NCBI RefSeq assembly: GCF_000733945.1
Contig: NZ_JPOL01000002.1
Span: 2,791,001 to 2,855,000, forward strand
Origin: Flavimarina sp. Hel_I_48
GTDB taxonomy: Bacteria > Bacteroidota > Bacteroidia > Flavobacteriales > Flavobacteriaceae
Direction of reading: 5' to 3'
DNA: 64,000 nt
Under the pieces are notes generated by a model that was not told the origin of the DNA, made no database searches, and was given only the letters and a program-made list of their open reading frames with translations. Below are positions 26,225 to 35,593 of the stretch, piece after piece; positions within the stretch are counted from its first letter, which is position 1, and every line of letters starts with the position of its first letter. A program made the position numbers and the translations under genes.

Positions 26225-27144
26225 TGAAAAACAAAATTTACATTGTAATCGTAACGTATAATGGTATGAAATGGCTGGACGAGTGTCTGTCCAGTACCGG
26301 TCCTTATCCGGTTATTGTCATAGATAATAATTCTAAAGATGGGAGTGTGAAATTTATCGAAAAAAACTATCCCAATGTTATTCTATTGAAACAACAGGAG
26401 AATCTTGGTTTTGGAAAATCCAATAATATAGGCATTAAATATGCTCTAGAACAAGGCTGTGAGGGCGTTTTCCTGCTTAATCAGGATGCTTATCTAGCAG
26501 AGGATACAATTTCCAACCTTTATGATTTTTATCAAAATAATCCAGAATATGGACTTTTGTCGCCAATACATTTAGATGGATCAGGACAATTGTTAGATCG
26601 TAATTTTTCTCAGTACATGGAATATGATCATAATAATGAGTTCTATAGCGATGCACTTTTGAGAGGGTTAAAAGGGTGCTATGATGTGCCATTTGTAAAT
26701 GCTGCCGCCTGGTTCTTACCGCGTAAGAGTCTTGAAGATATAGGTGGATTTGATCCCATATTTCATCATTATGGAGAAGATGACAATTATTGCCAGCGGT
26801 TGCGTTACCATGATTTTAAAATTGGGGTCCTCGCTGACACCTGGGTACGCCATGACAGGGAATATAAAATAAAGAATAATCTGTCCCTCACACACACAGA
26901 TTATTTTAAAAAGTCTGAACATGAGTTTAAAAAATCTATGGCGAATATAGGTTTTCAAAGTAGCGATCATGAAGTCAAATACACCCTACAACGGCAATTT
27001 TTAAAAACCACACTTTCTGCATTTAAAGGAAAATTAAGTTTGGCAAAAAAGCAACTGCAACTTTATCAATTGCAGAAAAAGTGGAGCAAGGAGATATTAA
27101 GAAGTAGAGCTATAAACCGCGAGAAGGGAGCGCATTATATTTAA
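26224..27144 (+). CDS. Family 2 glycosyltransferase (rhamnosyltransferase-like)
   Basis: The 306-residue GT-A enzyme reads IVIVTYNGMKWL near the start, then VIDNNSKDGSV and FLLNQDAY. In the last, QDA takes the place of the DxD metal motif, as in many rhamnosyltransferase-like GT2 proteins. DPIFHHYGEDDNYCQR is the acceptor-side acidic motif. It is probably peripheral to the inner membrane. The next GT2 starts 2 bases after its stop. Donor and acceptor are unknown. Confidence 0.88.
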   Translation: MKNKIYIVIVTYNGMKWLDECLSSTGPYPVIVIDNNSKDGSVKFIEKNYPNVILLKQQENLGFGKSNNIGIKYALEQGCEGVFLLNQDAYLAEDTISNLYDFYQNNPEYGLLSPIHLDGSGQLLDRNFSQYMEYDHNNEFYSDALLRGLKGCYDVPFVNAAAWFLPRKSLEDIGGFDPIFHHYGEDDNYCQRLRYHDFKIGVLADTWVRHDREYKIKNNLSLTHTDYFKKSEHEFKKSMANIGFQSSDHEVKYTLQRQFLKTTLSAFKGKLSLAKKQLQLYQLQKKWSKEILRSRAINREKGAHYI

Positions 27145-27146
27145 GA

Positions 27147-28100
27147 ATGCAGGAACTGGTGAGCATCATAATTCCCACTTATAATCGAGCGCATCTTATA
27201 GGACAGACGTTGGATTCTGTATTGGCACAGACGTATAAATATTGGGAATGTATTGTAGTGAATGATGGCTCTACCGATTATACGGATGAATTGCTGGAAT
27301 TCTATGTTAAGAAGGATACCAGGATACGATATTATCATAGACCATTAGACCGTCCTAAAGGAGCAAATGCCTGCAGGAATTTTGGGTTTGAGGTTAGTAA
27401 AGGGCAATATATCAATTGGTTTGATAGTGATGATTTGATGATGCAGATCAAAATTGAGGAACAGTTGAAAATCCTGAAGACAAATATGTCATTTAGTTTC
27501 TGTACTTGCGAATATGGACTTTATGATGAAGATTTTAAATTAATTGCAAAAATGGGGTACAAAACTTCCAACCTACTGGAAGACTACATACTGGGAAAGG
27601 CTTATTTTAATCTGCCAACTACTGTTTTTAGAAAAACTTCTCTTTTTGATAAACCCCTTAATGAAGCTATTTATAAGGCTCAGGAAATGGAATTTTTTTT
27701 CCGTTACCTTCAACAGGAAGGAATAAGTTATACGTTAATGGATCAAGAACTTTTAAAGGTTCGTCTACACGATCAAAATATCACCAAAAGTTTTTACCTT
27801 GGCAATAAAAAGGCAATATCTTCAGAGATGGCAGTGAGACTTGAAGGATTACAAATTCTAAAAACAATGTCTACAAGGAAAAAAATAAATATAGCGTTAT
27901 CTAATTATATGAAATTTTTAAAGGCTATACTAATACAAAAGGAGATGTACCTCTATTATTATTATCTGATTAACTTAACAAAAGTTTTACCTTTAAGGGA
28001 GTATCACAAGCTTTTAAAACTGGCGATCATAGGAATGATTTATGGCTTCACTAATAAAGGATTGTATCGATTTCGTCGTGATTTTGATTTTAGACATTAA
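27147..28100 (+). CDS. Family 2 glycosyltransferase
   Basis: The 317-residue protein begins SIIIPTYNRAHLIGQTLDSV, followed by VVNDGSTDYTDE and the metal motif WFDSDDLMM, all standard for GT-A inverting enzymes. The C-terminal third is basic and hydrophobic and may contact the membrane. It is packed between two other transferases with 2-base gaps. The DNA is more AT-rich than that of the neighbouring copper island. The linkage formed cannot be told from sequence. Confidence 0.88.
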   Translation: MQELVSIIIPTYNRAHLIGQTLDSVLAQTYKYWECIVVNDGSTDYTDELLEFYVKKDTRIRYYHRPLDRPKGANACRNFGFEVSKGQYINWFDSDDLMMQIKIEEQLKILKTNMSFSFCTCEYGLYDEDFKLIAKMGYKTSNLLEDYILGKAYFNLPTTVFRKTSLFDKPLNEAIYKAQEMEFFFRYLQQEGISYTLMDQELLKVRLHDQNITKSFYLGNKKAISSEMAVRLEGLQILKTMSTRKKINIALSNYMKFLKAILIQKEMYLYYYYLINLTKVLPLREYHKLLKLAIIGMIYGFTNKGLYRFRRDFDFRH

Positions 28101-28102
28101 AA

Positions 28103-29272
28103 ATGGATTTCACTAATAAGAATATCCTTTTGATCATGCATCAGGCCAGCCTGGGGGGCGCAGAGAGACAGGGCTTAAGTCTGGGCAAAATATTTACCGA
28201 AAAATATGGCTGTAAGGTATATTTACTGCTTACATTTTCTGAAAAAACTTCTGCAGAATTTGACGACTACGCTAGTAAATGCCATATTAAGGAAACCTTT
28301 TTTTTTGGAGAACCCTACATTGTTCTCAAGCGTGAATGGTCATACAAAAACCTAAAGCGCTTGGTTTGGTCTATTAAATATCTTTTAAGATTGAGAAATG
28401 GCTTAAAATCCTATAAAATTGATCTTATATTTCCTTATCTGAATTTTCCAAGTAAAATTGCTTTTTATCTCTATAAACTACTTCCTACTGCGAAGTTTGC
28501 TTTCTGGCATCAGTTGGGCCTTGATACATTTAAAGATGATATTTTTGAAAACTACTCGGCAAAAAATGTTCCCTGTATTATTGCTAATGCTCCTACCGGT
28601 GTAGATTTATTTCAGAAAGCTCACCCCAAAAGCAAAAGACCCTTGTATGTGCTTCCCCAGTTTCTTGCAATTGATTACGTGATAAAACCAAAAGCAGAAT
28701 TAAGCAACGCGTACGGCATCCCGCCAGACCGTGTAGTTATAGGAATGGTTGCTCATTATCGCCTGGACAAATTGCATGGGTTGCTGTTAAATGTTTTTGG
28801 TGAACTGCTTAAGGAAAATAATGCGATTCAGTTGGTATTATTGGGAAATAAGCGAACAAATAAGGTCACAGAAATGAAATTCCAGCAATTGAAGGATACA
28901 ATTTCAGCTAAGAACATTAATGAACATGTTTGTTTGCTTTCAGAAAAACCAGTCGAGGATGTGCTTAATATTATAGATATTGGTGTTTTAGTATCAGAGA
29001 TAGAAGGTACTCCCAATGCAGTAATGGAATATATGGCCTATGGACTTCCAGTGGTAGCAACAAACCACCCCGGCTGCAAACTTTTGCTACAAGATTCCAA
29101 TTTTTTGATTGAGAACCAAGAAGAAGACTTGGCAGAGGTTTTAAAAATGCTGATAAAATCTTCAGAATTACGAAAAAGCGAAGGTGAAAAAAATAAAGAA
29201 TTGATTAAAAAAAGAAATCCAGAGGCTTACTTAAATCAATTGTCTTCAATAATTGATGAATTTTATGAATAA
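28103..29272 (+). CDS. Family 4 glycosyltransferase
   Basis: The 389-residue GT-B protein has the glycine loop QASLGGAERQGLSL (about 14-27) at the N-terminus. The C-terminal donor site has VSEIEGTPNAVMEYMAYGLPVVAT, the E-x7-E signature of retaining GT4 enzymes. It also contains GMVAHYRLDKLHG at the start of the second Rossmann domain. It overlaps the next gene by 8 bases. The sugar is unknown. Confidence 0.9.
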   Translation: MDFTNKNILLIMHQASLGGAERQGLSLGKIFTEKYGCKVYLLLTFSEKTSAEFDDYASKCHIKETFFFGEPYIVLKREWSYKNLKRLVWSIKYLLRLRNGLKSYKIDLIFPYLNFPSKIAFYLYKLLPTAKFAFWHQLGLDTFKDDIFENYSAKNVPCIIANAPTGVDLFQKAHPKSKRPLYVLPQFLAIDYVIKPKAELSNAYGIPPDRVVIGMVAHYRLDKLHGLLLNVFGELLKENNAIQLVLLGNKRTNKVTEMKFQQLKDTISAKNINEHVCLLSEKPVEDVLNIIDIGVLVSEIEGTPNAVMEYMAYGLPVVATNHPGCKLLLQDSNFLIENQEEDLAEVLKMLIKSSELRKSEGEKNKELIKKRNPEAYLNQLSSIIDEFYE

Positions 29273-30266
29273 TCTAATTTCTATTATTCTTCCAGTTTAT
29301 AACGGTGAGCAGTACTTAAAGGAGGCGATAGAAAGTTGCCTAAACCAAACGTATACAAATTTTGAATTGATTATAGTGGACGATTGCTCTACAGATGCGA
29401 CATTAGAAGTTGCTAAAAAATATAGTGGTAAAGATCATCGTGTGAGTATTATATCCAACGAGGTAAATAAAAAACTTCCTGCAAGCTTAAACATTGGTCA
29501 TCATGAAGCAAAAGGGGAATATTTGACATGGACATCAGATGATAATATCCTAAAAAAAAACATGCTAAGCTCTTTGTTACAATGCTTTAAAGGAGCTGAG
29601 CATGATTTAGTGTTTTCAAATTACGATGTGATTGAGGCAAATGGCAAATTTAGAAGAACCCACCATTTTGGTCCAGTTTGCAGTTTGCCTTTTGGCAGTT
29701 GTATTGGAGCGAGTTTTCTTTACAGGCGTAGGGTTTTTTTTGAATTGGGAGGCTACGATGAACGTTTACATACAATTGAGGATTATGATTTTTGGCTTAG
29801 AGCAGCTTTAAAATATCGTTTTTTTCATTTGGAAGAATCTCTTTATAAGTACAGAGTACATCAAAAGAATTTAACTTCAACTATCGATAATAATAAAGAT
29901 TTTCGAGATGCTTTTAAACAGAAACATAATATCGTTCACGATAAGTGGCTAATTCAAGTGAACGGGTCAGAAGAGACAAAAAACTTCCTTATGATGGTCA
30001 AAAGATTTAGAAAATGGGACTGGAAAGTTTTGAAAATACATTATCAGGAAATTATTAATGATCTTTTAGCTTTTCAAAATTTAACTAATAGTAATGATAA
30101 AGATTCTGTTTTAGTTTTTTTAGACGCTGTCTTAAGGAATAATCTTATTGTCAATCCTGCAGATAAAAGTTTTTTGTTGTGGCTCCTTTATAAAAGACCT
30201 GGAATAATATTTAATTCAAATTATAGCAAGAGAAATACTTTAAAGATTTTAAAGAGTATATTTTAA
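29265..30266 (+). CDS. Family 2 glycosyltransferase
   Basis: From ATG 29265 the product is 333 residues, beginning NLISIILPVYNGEQYL. An upstream TTG and ATG (29253, 29256) add only four residues. Motifs are IIVDDCSTDATLEVA, WTSDDNIL as the metal site, and IEDYDFWLRA as the acceptor-side acid. The C-terminal 100 residues are AT-rich and poorly conserved in look. It overlaps the GT4 before it, which implies coupling. Confidence 0.87.
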   Translation: MNNLISIILPVYNGEQYLKEAIESCLNQTYTNFELIIVDDCSTDATLEVAKKYSGKDHRVSIISNEVNKKLPASLNIGHHEAKGEYLTWTSDDNILKKNMLSSLLQCFKGAEHDLVFSNYDVIEANGKFRRTHHFGPVCSLPFGSCIGASFLYRRRVFFELGGYDERLHTIEDYDFWLRAALKYRFFHLEESLYKYRVHQKNLTSTIDNNKDFRDAFKQKHNIVHDKWLIQVNGSEETKNFLMMVKRFRKWDWKVLKIHYQEIINDLLAFQNLTNSNDKDSVLVFLDAVLRNNLIVNPADKSFLLWLLYKRPGIIFNSNYSKRNTLKILKSIF

Positions 30267-30272
30267 AGAAGC

Positions 30273-31184
30273 ATGATTTCCATAATTATACCAACCTATA
30301 ACCGCGCTCATTTTATTATCGAAACACTTCAATCTATCCAAAATCAAACGTATAAACATTTTGAATGCTTTATTGTCGATGACGGAAGTACTGATGGTAC
30401 AGAAGATGAACTACAAACTTTTTTAAATGATGACCGATTTATTTATAAAAAACGCCCTACGGAGTATAAAAAAGGACCTTCGGGTTGTAGAAATTATGGT
30501 TTGAGCAATGCCTCTGGCGATTTTATTGTTTTTTTTGATGATGATGATATTGTCCATCCCAGAAATCTGGAATGCTGCCTAAAGGAGATGCGCTCAAATT
30601 CCTACGATTTTTGTCGTTATCAACGCGAGGTTTTTAATAATAAATTTGATTATGATTTTGACAAAGAAATAACATACACTGCTTTTGAGATTGACAAAAG
30701 TAAATTACCTGATCTTATTACAAATAAACTTCCTTTCAATAATTGTGCGATTATGTGGAGTAAAAAATGTTTCGATAAGAACCGCTTCAAAGAACAGTTG
30801 GAATATGCTGAAGAATGGGAACTCTATTCACGTATTTTAGCAGAAGGAAAGATAGGGATTTCGATTGATAAAACTTTGTATTATGCTCGAAAACACCCTA
30901 ATTCAAACACCGGGGAATTCTATGCAGGAAACACAAAACGCCTAAATTCAAAAATAGAAGCTTCAAAACTGATTATTTCCAATCTTAATAAAAAGAAATT
31001 ATTAAGTCCTCAAATGATCCATTTTTTTACCTGGGAAAGTGTACGTTTTAAAAGTAAGGCATTGTATAAACATCTAATCCAGCAACCCTCGCTTTCCCCT
31101 GTGCAGAAATCAAAAATATGGATACAGCATACTTTAGGTCCAGCCACTCAATTTTTGATGCGATTCAAGAAGAAATTGAAATGA
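30273..31184 (+). CDS. Family 2 glycosyltransferase
   Basis: The 303-residue GT-A enzyme starts ISIIIPTYNRAHFIIETLQS, with FIVDDGSTDGTEDE and the acidic cluster FFDDDDIVHP as the metal site. EYAEEWELYSRIL supplies the acceptor-side acid. Its start is close in pattern to the GT2 at 27147, suggesting a paralogue. It is followed by 41 bases before wecB, one of the few small gaps in the locus. Confidence 0.88.
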   Translation: MISIIIPTYNRAHFIIETLQSIQNQTYKHFECFIVDDGSTDGTEDELQTFLNDDRFIYKKRPTEYKKGPSGCRNYGLSNASGDFIVFFDDDDIVHPRNLECCLKEMRSNSYDFCRYQREVFNNKFDYDFDKEITYTAFEIDKSKLPDLITNKLPFNNCAIMWSKKCFDKNRFKEQLEYAEEWELYSRILAEGKIGISIDKTLYYARKHPNSNTGEFYAGNTKRLNSKIEASKLIISNLNKKKLLSPQMIHFFTWESVRFKSKALYKHLIQQPSLSPVQKSKIWIQHTLGPATQFLMRFKKKLK

Positions 31185-31225
31185 TGCGTTATATTGCCAT
31201 ATAAATTGCTGCAAAAACCTATTAA

Positions 31226-32332
31226 TTGAAAATTCTTATCTGTTTCGGTACGCGCCCAGAAGCCATAAAAATGGCGATGCTCTGTAAGGAATTTGACAAA
31301 AGACAAATAACTTACAAACTTTGTGTGACCGCACAGCACCGGGAAATGTTAGATCAAGTGCTTGGCTTTTTTCAGCTAAAACCAGATTATGATCTTGACC
31401 TCATGCAACCTGATCAGAGCCTAAATGTATTGGGTTCTAAAATCCTGAAGGAAATCGATGCGATCTTAGAGCGGGAGCATTGGGATCTGGTTCTGGTTCA
31501 CGGTGATACTTTAACGTCTACTATGGTGGCCCTGGCTGCTTTTTATAGGCAGGTAAAAGTGGGCCATGTGGAAGCCGGCTTGCGCACCTATACTAAAAAA
31601 GCTCCATTTCCAGAAGAAATCAACCGCCAACTTACCGGTAGGATTGCAGATTTTCATTTTGCGCCCACAAAAGCTGCTCAGGAAAATCTATTAAATGAAG
31701 GCGTTGCAAAAAATAACGTCCTTGTTACTGGAAACACTGTTGTGGACGCCTTAAACTGGACGCTGGAAAACTTAAAAAACACACCCAATTTCCCAGGGCT
31801 ACCCGCGCTGCAAAAACAATTGAATCCTTCAAAAAAACTGATTTTAATCACGGGCCACCGCCGTGAAAATTTTGGCGAAGGCCTAAGGGATATTTGCAGT
31901 GCTGTGCTGCAAATTGCTAAAAAACCTAATGTTGAAATTGTATTTGCCCTGCACATGAACCCCAACGCAAAGGACAAGATTGTCGAAATGTTGGAAAACC
32001 AGGTCAATATTCAGCTAATTAACGCGGTAACATATCCTGTATTTGTCTGGCTTATGAACCGGGCAAGCGTCATCATTTCAGATTCTGGGGGTATTCAGGA
32101 AGAAGCACCTTCTTTACAAGTTCCCGTAGTGGTAACGAGAAATACGACAGAACGGCAAGAAGGCGTAGATAAAGGGTACACATATCTTGTGGGTACGGAT
32201 ATTGAAAAAATAGTGGGTACCGTCAACCAGCTTTTAGAAACTTCTAAAGAAGGCCGTGATTTTAAGAATCCGTACGGCGATGGTACGGCTTCAGAAAAAA
32301 TTGCCGCATTTATAGCAAATCTTAGTCTTTGA
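31226..32332 (+). CDS. wecB: UDP-N-acetylglucosamine 2-epimerase, non-hydrolysing (WecB family)
   Basis: The 368-residue enzyme interconverts UDP-GlcNAc and UDP-ManNAc. The family motifs are present: ILICFGTRPEAIKMA (3-17), HVEAGLRT, FPEEINRQ, HRRENFG and SDSGGIQEEAPSL. The start is TTG at 31226, which gives the exact expected N-terminus. No WecC dehydrogenase is nearby, so the product may be used as UDP-ManNAc or another 2-epimer directly. The locus also has a NeuC-type epimerase, which is a separate activity. It overlaps the next gene by 4 bases. Confidence 0.93.
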   Translation: MKILICFGTRPEAIKMAMLCKEFDKRQITYKLCVTAQHREMLDQVLGFFQLKPDYDLDLMQPDQSLNVLGSKILKEIDAILEREHWDLVLVHGDTLTSTMVALAAFYRQVKVGHVEAGLRTYTKKAPFPEEINRQLTGRIADFHFAPTKAAQENLLNEGVAKNNVLVTGNTVVDALNWTLENLKNTPNFPGLPALQKQLNPSKKLILITGHRRENFGEGLRDICSAVLQIAKKPNVEIVFALHMNPNAKDKIVEMLENQVNIQLINAVTYPVFVWLMNRASVIISDSGGIQEEAPSLQVPVVVTRNTTERQEGVDKGYTYLVGTDIEKIVGTVNQLLETSKEGRDFKNPYGDGTASEKIAAFIANLSL

Positions 32333-33594
32333 GTTCGACGAAAAAAATACTCGTTCTGGCTGAAACTATCAATGAAGAAAGCAGTAGTGCGGGCAAGGCA
32401 AACAATGCCTTTATTAAAGCCTTGAAAAAAAGTGGATTTAGCGTCAAAACATATCATTTTTCGCATCTTTTGGTCACTATTTCCGAAGTAGAAACCATTC
32501 TAATTTCAGAAAAAAAAATAGATCTTTATTATTTTTTAAGCCGCATGCAACGTGTTTTACAGCGTTTTACAGGTAAAAATTGGTCAAAACCGCTTGAAAA
32601 TAGGTTCGGATTTTCATTTACTTTTAAAAATGATGTAAACAGTATGGTTTCCGCGCTGCGGAAGGAAAATCCAGAAGATTACGGTATGGTGATCACTTTA
32701 AGCAAGGGAGCCAGTTATAGGGCGCATGCAGCGATTTTAAAGTTGCACGATTGGCATAAGAAGTGGCTTGCTTATCTGCACGATCCCTATCCATTTCACT
32801 GGTACCCATCACCTTATGATTGGGTTGAGGCTGGACACAAACAAAAGGAACTTTTTTTTATTGAGATTGCCCAGAAAGCAAGGTGGCTTGGGTATCCTTC
32901 TCTTTTGCTTGCTGATTGGATGGGTCAATTTCATGATAATTTTAAGGAAAAAGCGGTGATTTTACCACATCAGGTTTCTGAACGGAAAAATGATACGGAG
33001 AAACTTCCAAGATATTTTAAGCCTGAGAATTTCACAGTTCTTCATGCCGGAAATCTTTTAAAACAGCGAGATCCCTTTCCGTTGATTGAAGCCTGGCAAC
33101 TATTTTTAAGGCAGCACCCGGAAGCTGAGGGCAACGCCCAACTCCTATTCCTTGGTCCGGCTACATTTCATGAGCCGGGATTGACAGAAGTTTGCGGAAA
33201 CATCCCATCCATATACAAAAGTGATGGTTACGTAGATTATGCAACCGTAAGCGCTTTGGAAAAGAATTCTTCCGCAAATATAATTATGGAAGCGGTGAGC
33301 AATATAAGTCCGTTTTTGCCCGCAAAATTTCCAGGATTAGTCAAAGCCAACCGGAAAATCTTTCATTTAGGACCAAAAAACAGCGAATCCAGGCAATTAT
33401 TAGGTGTAAATTATCCATTTATTGCCGAAGCAGATGATGTTGAGGAAATTGCAGAAATACTAGGTAAGTTATTTATTTTTTGGAATGAAGATCCTCAGAA
33501 TTTAAAGTTGGGCAGAGAGGATTTGGAAGGTTATTTTTCCTTCGAAAGTCTTGGGAAAAAGGTTAAAGATCTACTTATAGATACAAAAAGTTAA
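32329..33594 (+). CDS. Putative GT-B glycosyltransferase
   Basis: The 421-residue protein starts with TTG 32329, overlapping the wecB stop. The N-terminal domain begins KKILVLAETINEESSSAGKANNAFIK in two pieces (a Rossmann strand and a Gly/Ser loop). The segment AYLHDPYPFHWYPSPYDW is distinctive. The second domain begins VLHAGNLLKQRDP, like GT4 donor domains, and ends with VEEIAEIL. The usual E-x7-E site is weak (SSANIIMEAV), so I call it only a probable glycosyltransferase. Confidence 0.68.
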   Translation: MSSTKKILVLAETINEESSSAGKANNAFIKALKKSGFSVKTYHFSHLLVTISEVETILISEKKIDLYYFLSRMQRVLQRFTGKNWSKPLENRFGFSFTFKNDVNSMVSALRKENPEDYGMVITLSKGASYRAHAAILKLHDWHKKWLAYLHDPYPFHWYPSPYDWVEAGHKQKELFFIEIAQKARWLGYPSLLLADWMGQFHDNFKEKAVILPHQVSERKNDTEKLPRYFKPENFTVLHAGNLLKQRDPFPLIEAWQLFLRQHPEAEGNAQLLFLGPATFHEPGLTEVCGNIPSIYKSDGYVDYATVSALEKNSSANIIMEAVSNISPFLPAKFPGLVKANRKIFHLGPKNSESRQLLGVNYPFIAEADDVEEIAEILGKLFIFWNEDPQNLKLGREDLEGYFSFESLGKKVKDLLIDTKS

Positions 33595-34484
33595 TGGAAA
33601 TCTCAATCTGTATCGTTTCCAAAAATCGAAAGTCAGCGTTGCAAAAAACTTTAAAAAAAATTGTATCTGTAATTGATAACGCAAAGCATGAAGTGTTTGT
33701 TTTTCTGGATGGCTGCACTGATGGATCCAATGAATTACAGAAACAATTCCTGGACTTTCAATGGTTTGAATCTTCAGAAAGCATTGGAGCTTCCCCTGCC
33801 AGGCGCATAATCTTTGCTGCAGCAAGGGGTAAAGTTATCTTAGGTTTTGATGATGATGCACACCCGTTACAGCATGATTTTATAAATAAAACGGAACAAA
33901 TATTTTGGCAAAATCCCACAGTTGGTATTTTAACTTTTGAAGAGATTAAAGGTATTTTCCCCACTGATTTCGCTGCTTTGAAGCTGCATGTTCCTGATCA
34001 AAATTATCTTTGTAATTCATTTGTGGGTTGTGGTTTTGCCATAAGGCGTCACGTATATGAACAAACTGCCGGTTTTCCTGAATGGATGGACATTTATGGT
34101 GAAGAAGGTTGTGTTTCTATAGAAACTATAGATAATGGATACGATATTTTGTACACTTCTGAGATTTCGGTCAATCATCGCGTAGATCGCCAGGAGAGAA
34201 AAATGGGCGGGAGTAATATATTTAGGTTTGAACGCCAACTTTGCCATATGGCACTTTATTTTTTGGTTTTTTATCCAACGGAGTTGCTTCCGCGTAAATT
34301 AGGAAAACTCTTCTGGCACAATTTCAGAAAGTATGCATTTAAAAACATAAATTTTTTTGTTGCGTATTTTAAAGGATTGGCGCGTCTTCTTTTTAAATTC
34401 AAAAAAGCGTACACTTTCAGAAAACCAGTTTCTAAAGAGACTGTAAAAAAAATAAATAGATTGCCACATCCTAAGTATGGATGA
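33594..34484 (+). CDS. Family 2 glycosyltransferase
   Basis: The 296-residue protein reads SICIVSKNRKSALQKTL at the start, VFLDGCTDGSNEL, then LGFDDDAHP as the metal site and WMDIYGEEGCVSIE as the acceptor-side acid. It begins on the last base of the preceding stop codon. A gap of 98 bases follows before neuB, the largest within the locus, which might separate two transcripts. Confidence 0.86.
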   Translation: MEISICIVSKNRKSALQKTLKKIVSVIDNAKHEVFVFLDGCTDGSNELQKQFLDFQWFESSESIGASPARRIIFAAARGKVILGFDDDAHPLQHDFINKTEQIFWQNPTVGILTFEEIKGIFPTDFAALKLHVPDQNYLCNSFVGCGFAIRRHVYEQTAGFPEWMDIYGEEGCVSIETIDNGYDILYTSEISVNHRVDRQERKMGGSNIFRFERQLCHMALYFLVFYPTELLPRKLGKLFWHNFRKYAFKNINFFVAYFKGLARLLFKFKKAYTFRKPVSKETVKKINRLPHPKYG

Positions 34485-34582
34485 ATTTATAATCTCAAAA
34501 AATTAGAGTTCATAAAGGGCTAAAGAAGGAAAAACAAAATCGAAAGTTTCTGAGACGTTTCAATTTTACTATTTAAGACTTT

Positions 34583-35593
34583 ATGAAAAAACCTTTCCTC
34601 ATTGCAGAAATTGCCCAGGCCCACAACGGAAGTTTCAAAAAAGCCCTTGATTATATTAATGCTCTTGCTAAAACAGGAGTTGATGCCATTAAATTCCAGA
34701 CACATATCGCTGATGCGGAAAGCAGTGTTCATGAACCTTTTCGCGTTCGGTTTTCAGATGATAAAACACGATTTGCATACTGGAAGCGTATGGAATTTTC
34801 GCTGGAGCAATGGCAGGAACTCAAGCAGGCTTGCGACGAGCAGGACGTAGAATTTATGAGTTCGCCTTTTAGCAATGCTGCGGTAGATCTGCTTGAAAAA
34901 ATTGGGGTAAAACGCTATAAAATTGGCTCTGGGGAGGTCAATAATTTCCTTTTATTAAAGAAAATCTCCCAGACCGGGAAACCCATCATTCTTTCTTCGG
35001 GCATGAGTTCCTATGAAGAATTAGATAAAACAGTAAATTTTCTGCATCAGCAAAATGTTGATTTTTCTATACTGCAGTGTACCACGAGTTATCCCACAAA
35101 ACCCGAACACTATGGGTTAAACATTATTCAGGAATTAAAAGCGCGCTATGGGGTCAAAGTTGGTTTTTCTGATCATTCTGCAAAAATAGAGACCTGCATA
35201 GCCGCCACGGCCCTTGGCGCCGAAATACTGGAGTTTCATGCGGTTCTTGACCGGAAAAATGACGGGGGTCCAGATGCGTTGTCTTCTCTGGAAATGGAAG
35301 AAATCACCACACTTGTAGAACAGGTTAAAACGATTTATACTGCGCAACAAAACAAAGTAGATAAACGCGATAATTCGCATTTTACCGAATTAAAAGGTAT
35401 TTTTGAGAAGTCCCTTTCCATAAATAAGGATTTGCCTGCGCGTCATCTACTTCAATTTGAAGATCTTGAAGCCAAGAAACCAAAAAATTATGGAATTGAT
35501 GCCGCACAGTTTGAACGTGTAATTGGCAAAAAATTGTCAAACAGCATGAAAAAGTGGGATTTTTTGAATGAAAACGACCTGATGCATGAGTAA
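34583..35593 (+). CDS. neuB: N-acetylneuraminate synthase family protein NeuB
   Basis: The 336-residue enzyme condenses phosphoenolpyruvate with ManNAc (or a related hexose) to make a nine-carbon nonulosonic acid. The TIM barrel shows LIAEIAQAHNGSFKKAL, DAIKFQTH, EFMSSPF, KIGSGEVNN, SSGMSSYEELD, QCTTSYPT and GFSDHS in order. The SAF (antifreeze-like) domain is at about 270-336 (KGIFEKSLSINKDLPARH). It opens an unbroken chain of overlapping genes and overlaps neuC by 8 bases. Whether the product is Neu5Ac, legionaminate or a variant cannot be decided from this enzyme alone. Confidence 0.94.
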   Translation: MKKPFLIAEIAQAHNGSFKKALDYINALAKTGVDAIKFQTHIADAESSVHEPFRVRFSDDKTRFAYWKRMEFSLEQWQELKQACDEQDVEFMSSPFSNAAVDLLEKIGVKRYKIGSGEVNNFLLLKKISQTGKPIILSSGMSSYEELDKTVNFLHQQNVDFSILQCTTSYPTKPEHYGLNIIQELKARYGVKVGFSDHSAKIETCIAATALGAEILEFHAVLDRKNDGGPDALSSLEMEEITTLVEQVKTIYTAQQNKVDKRDNSHFTELKGIFEKSLSINKDLPARHLLQFEDLEAKKPKNYGIDAAQFERVIGKKLSNSMKKWDFLNENDLMHE

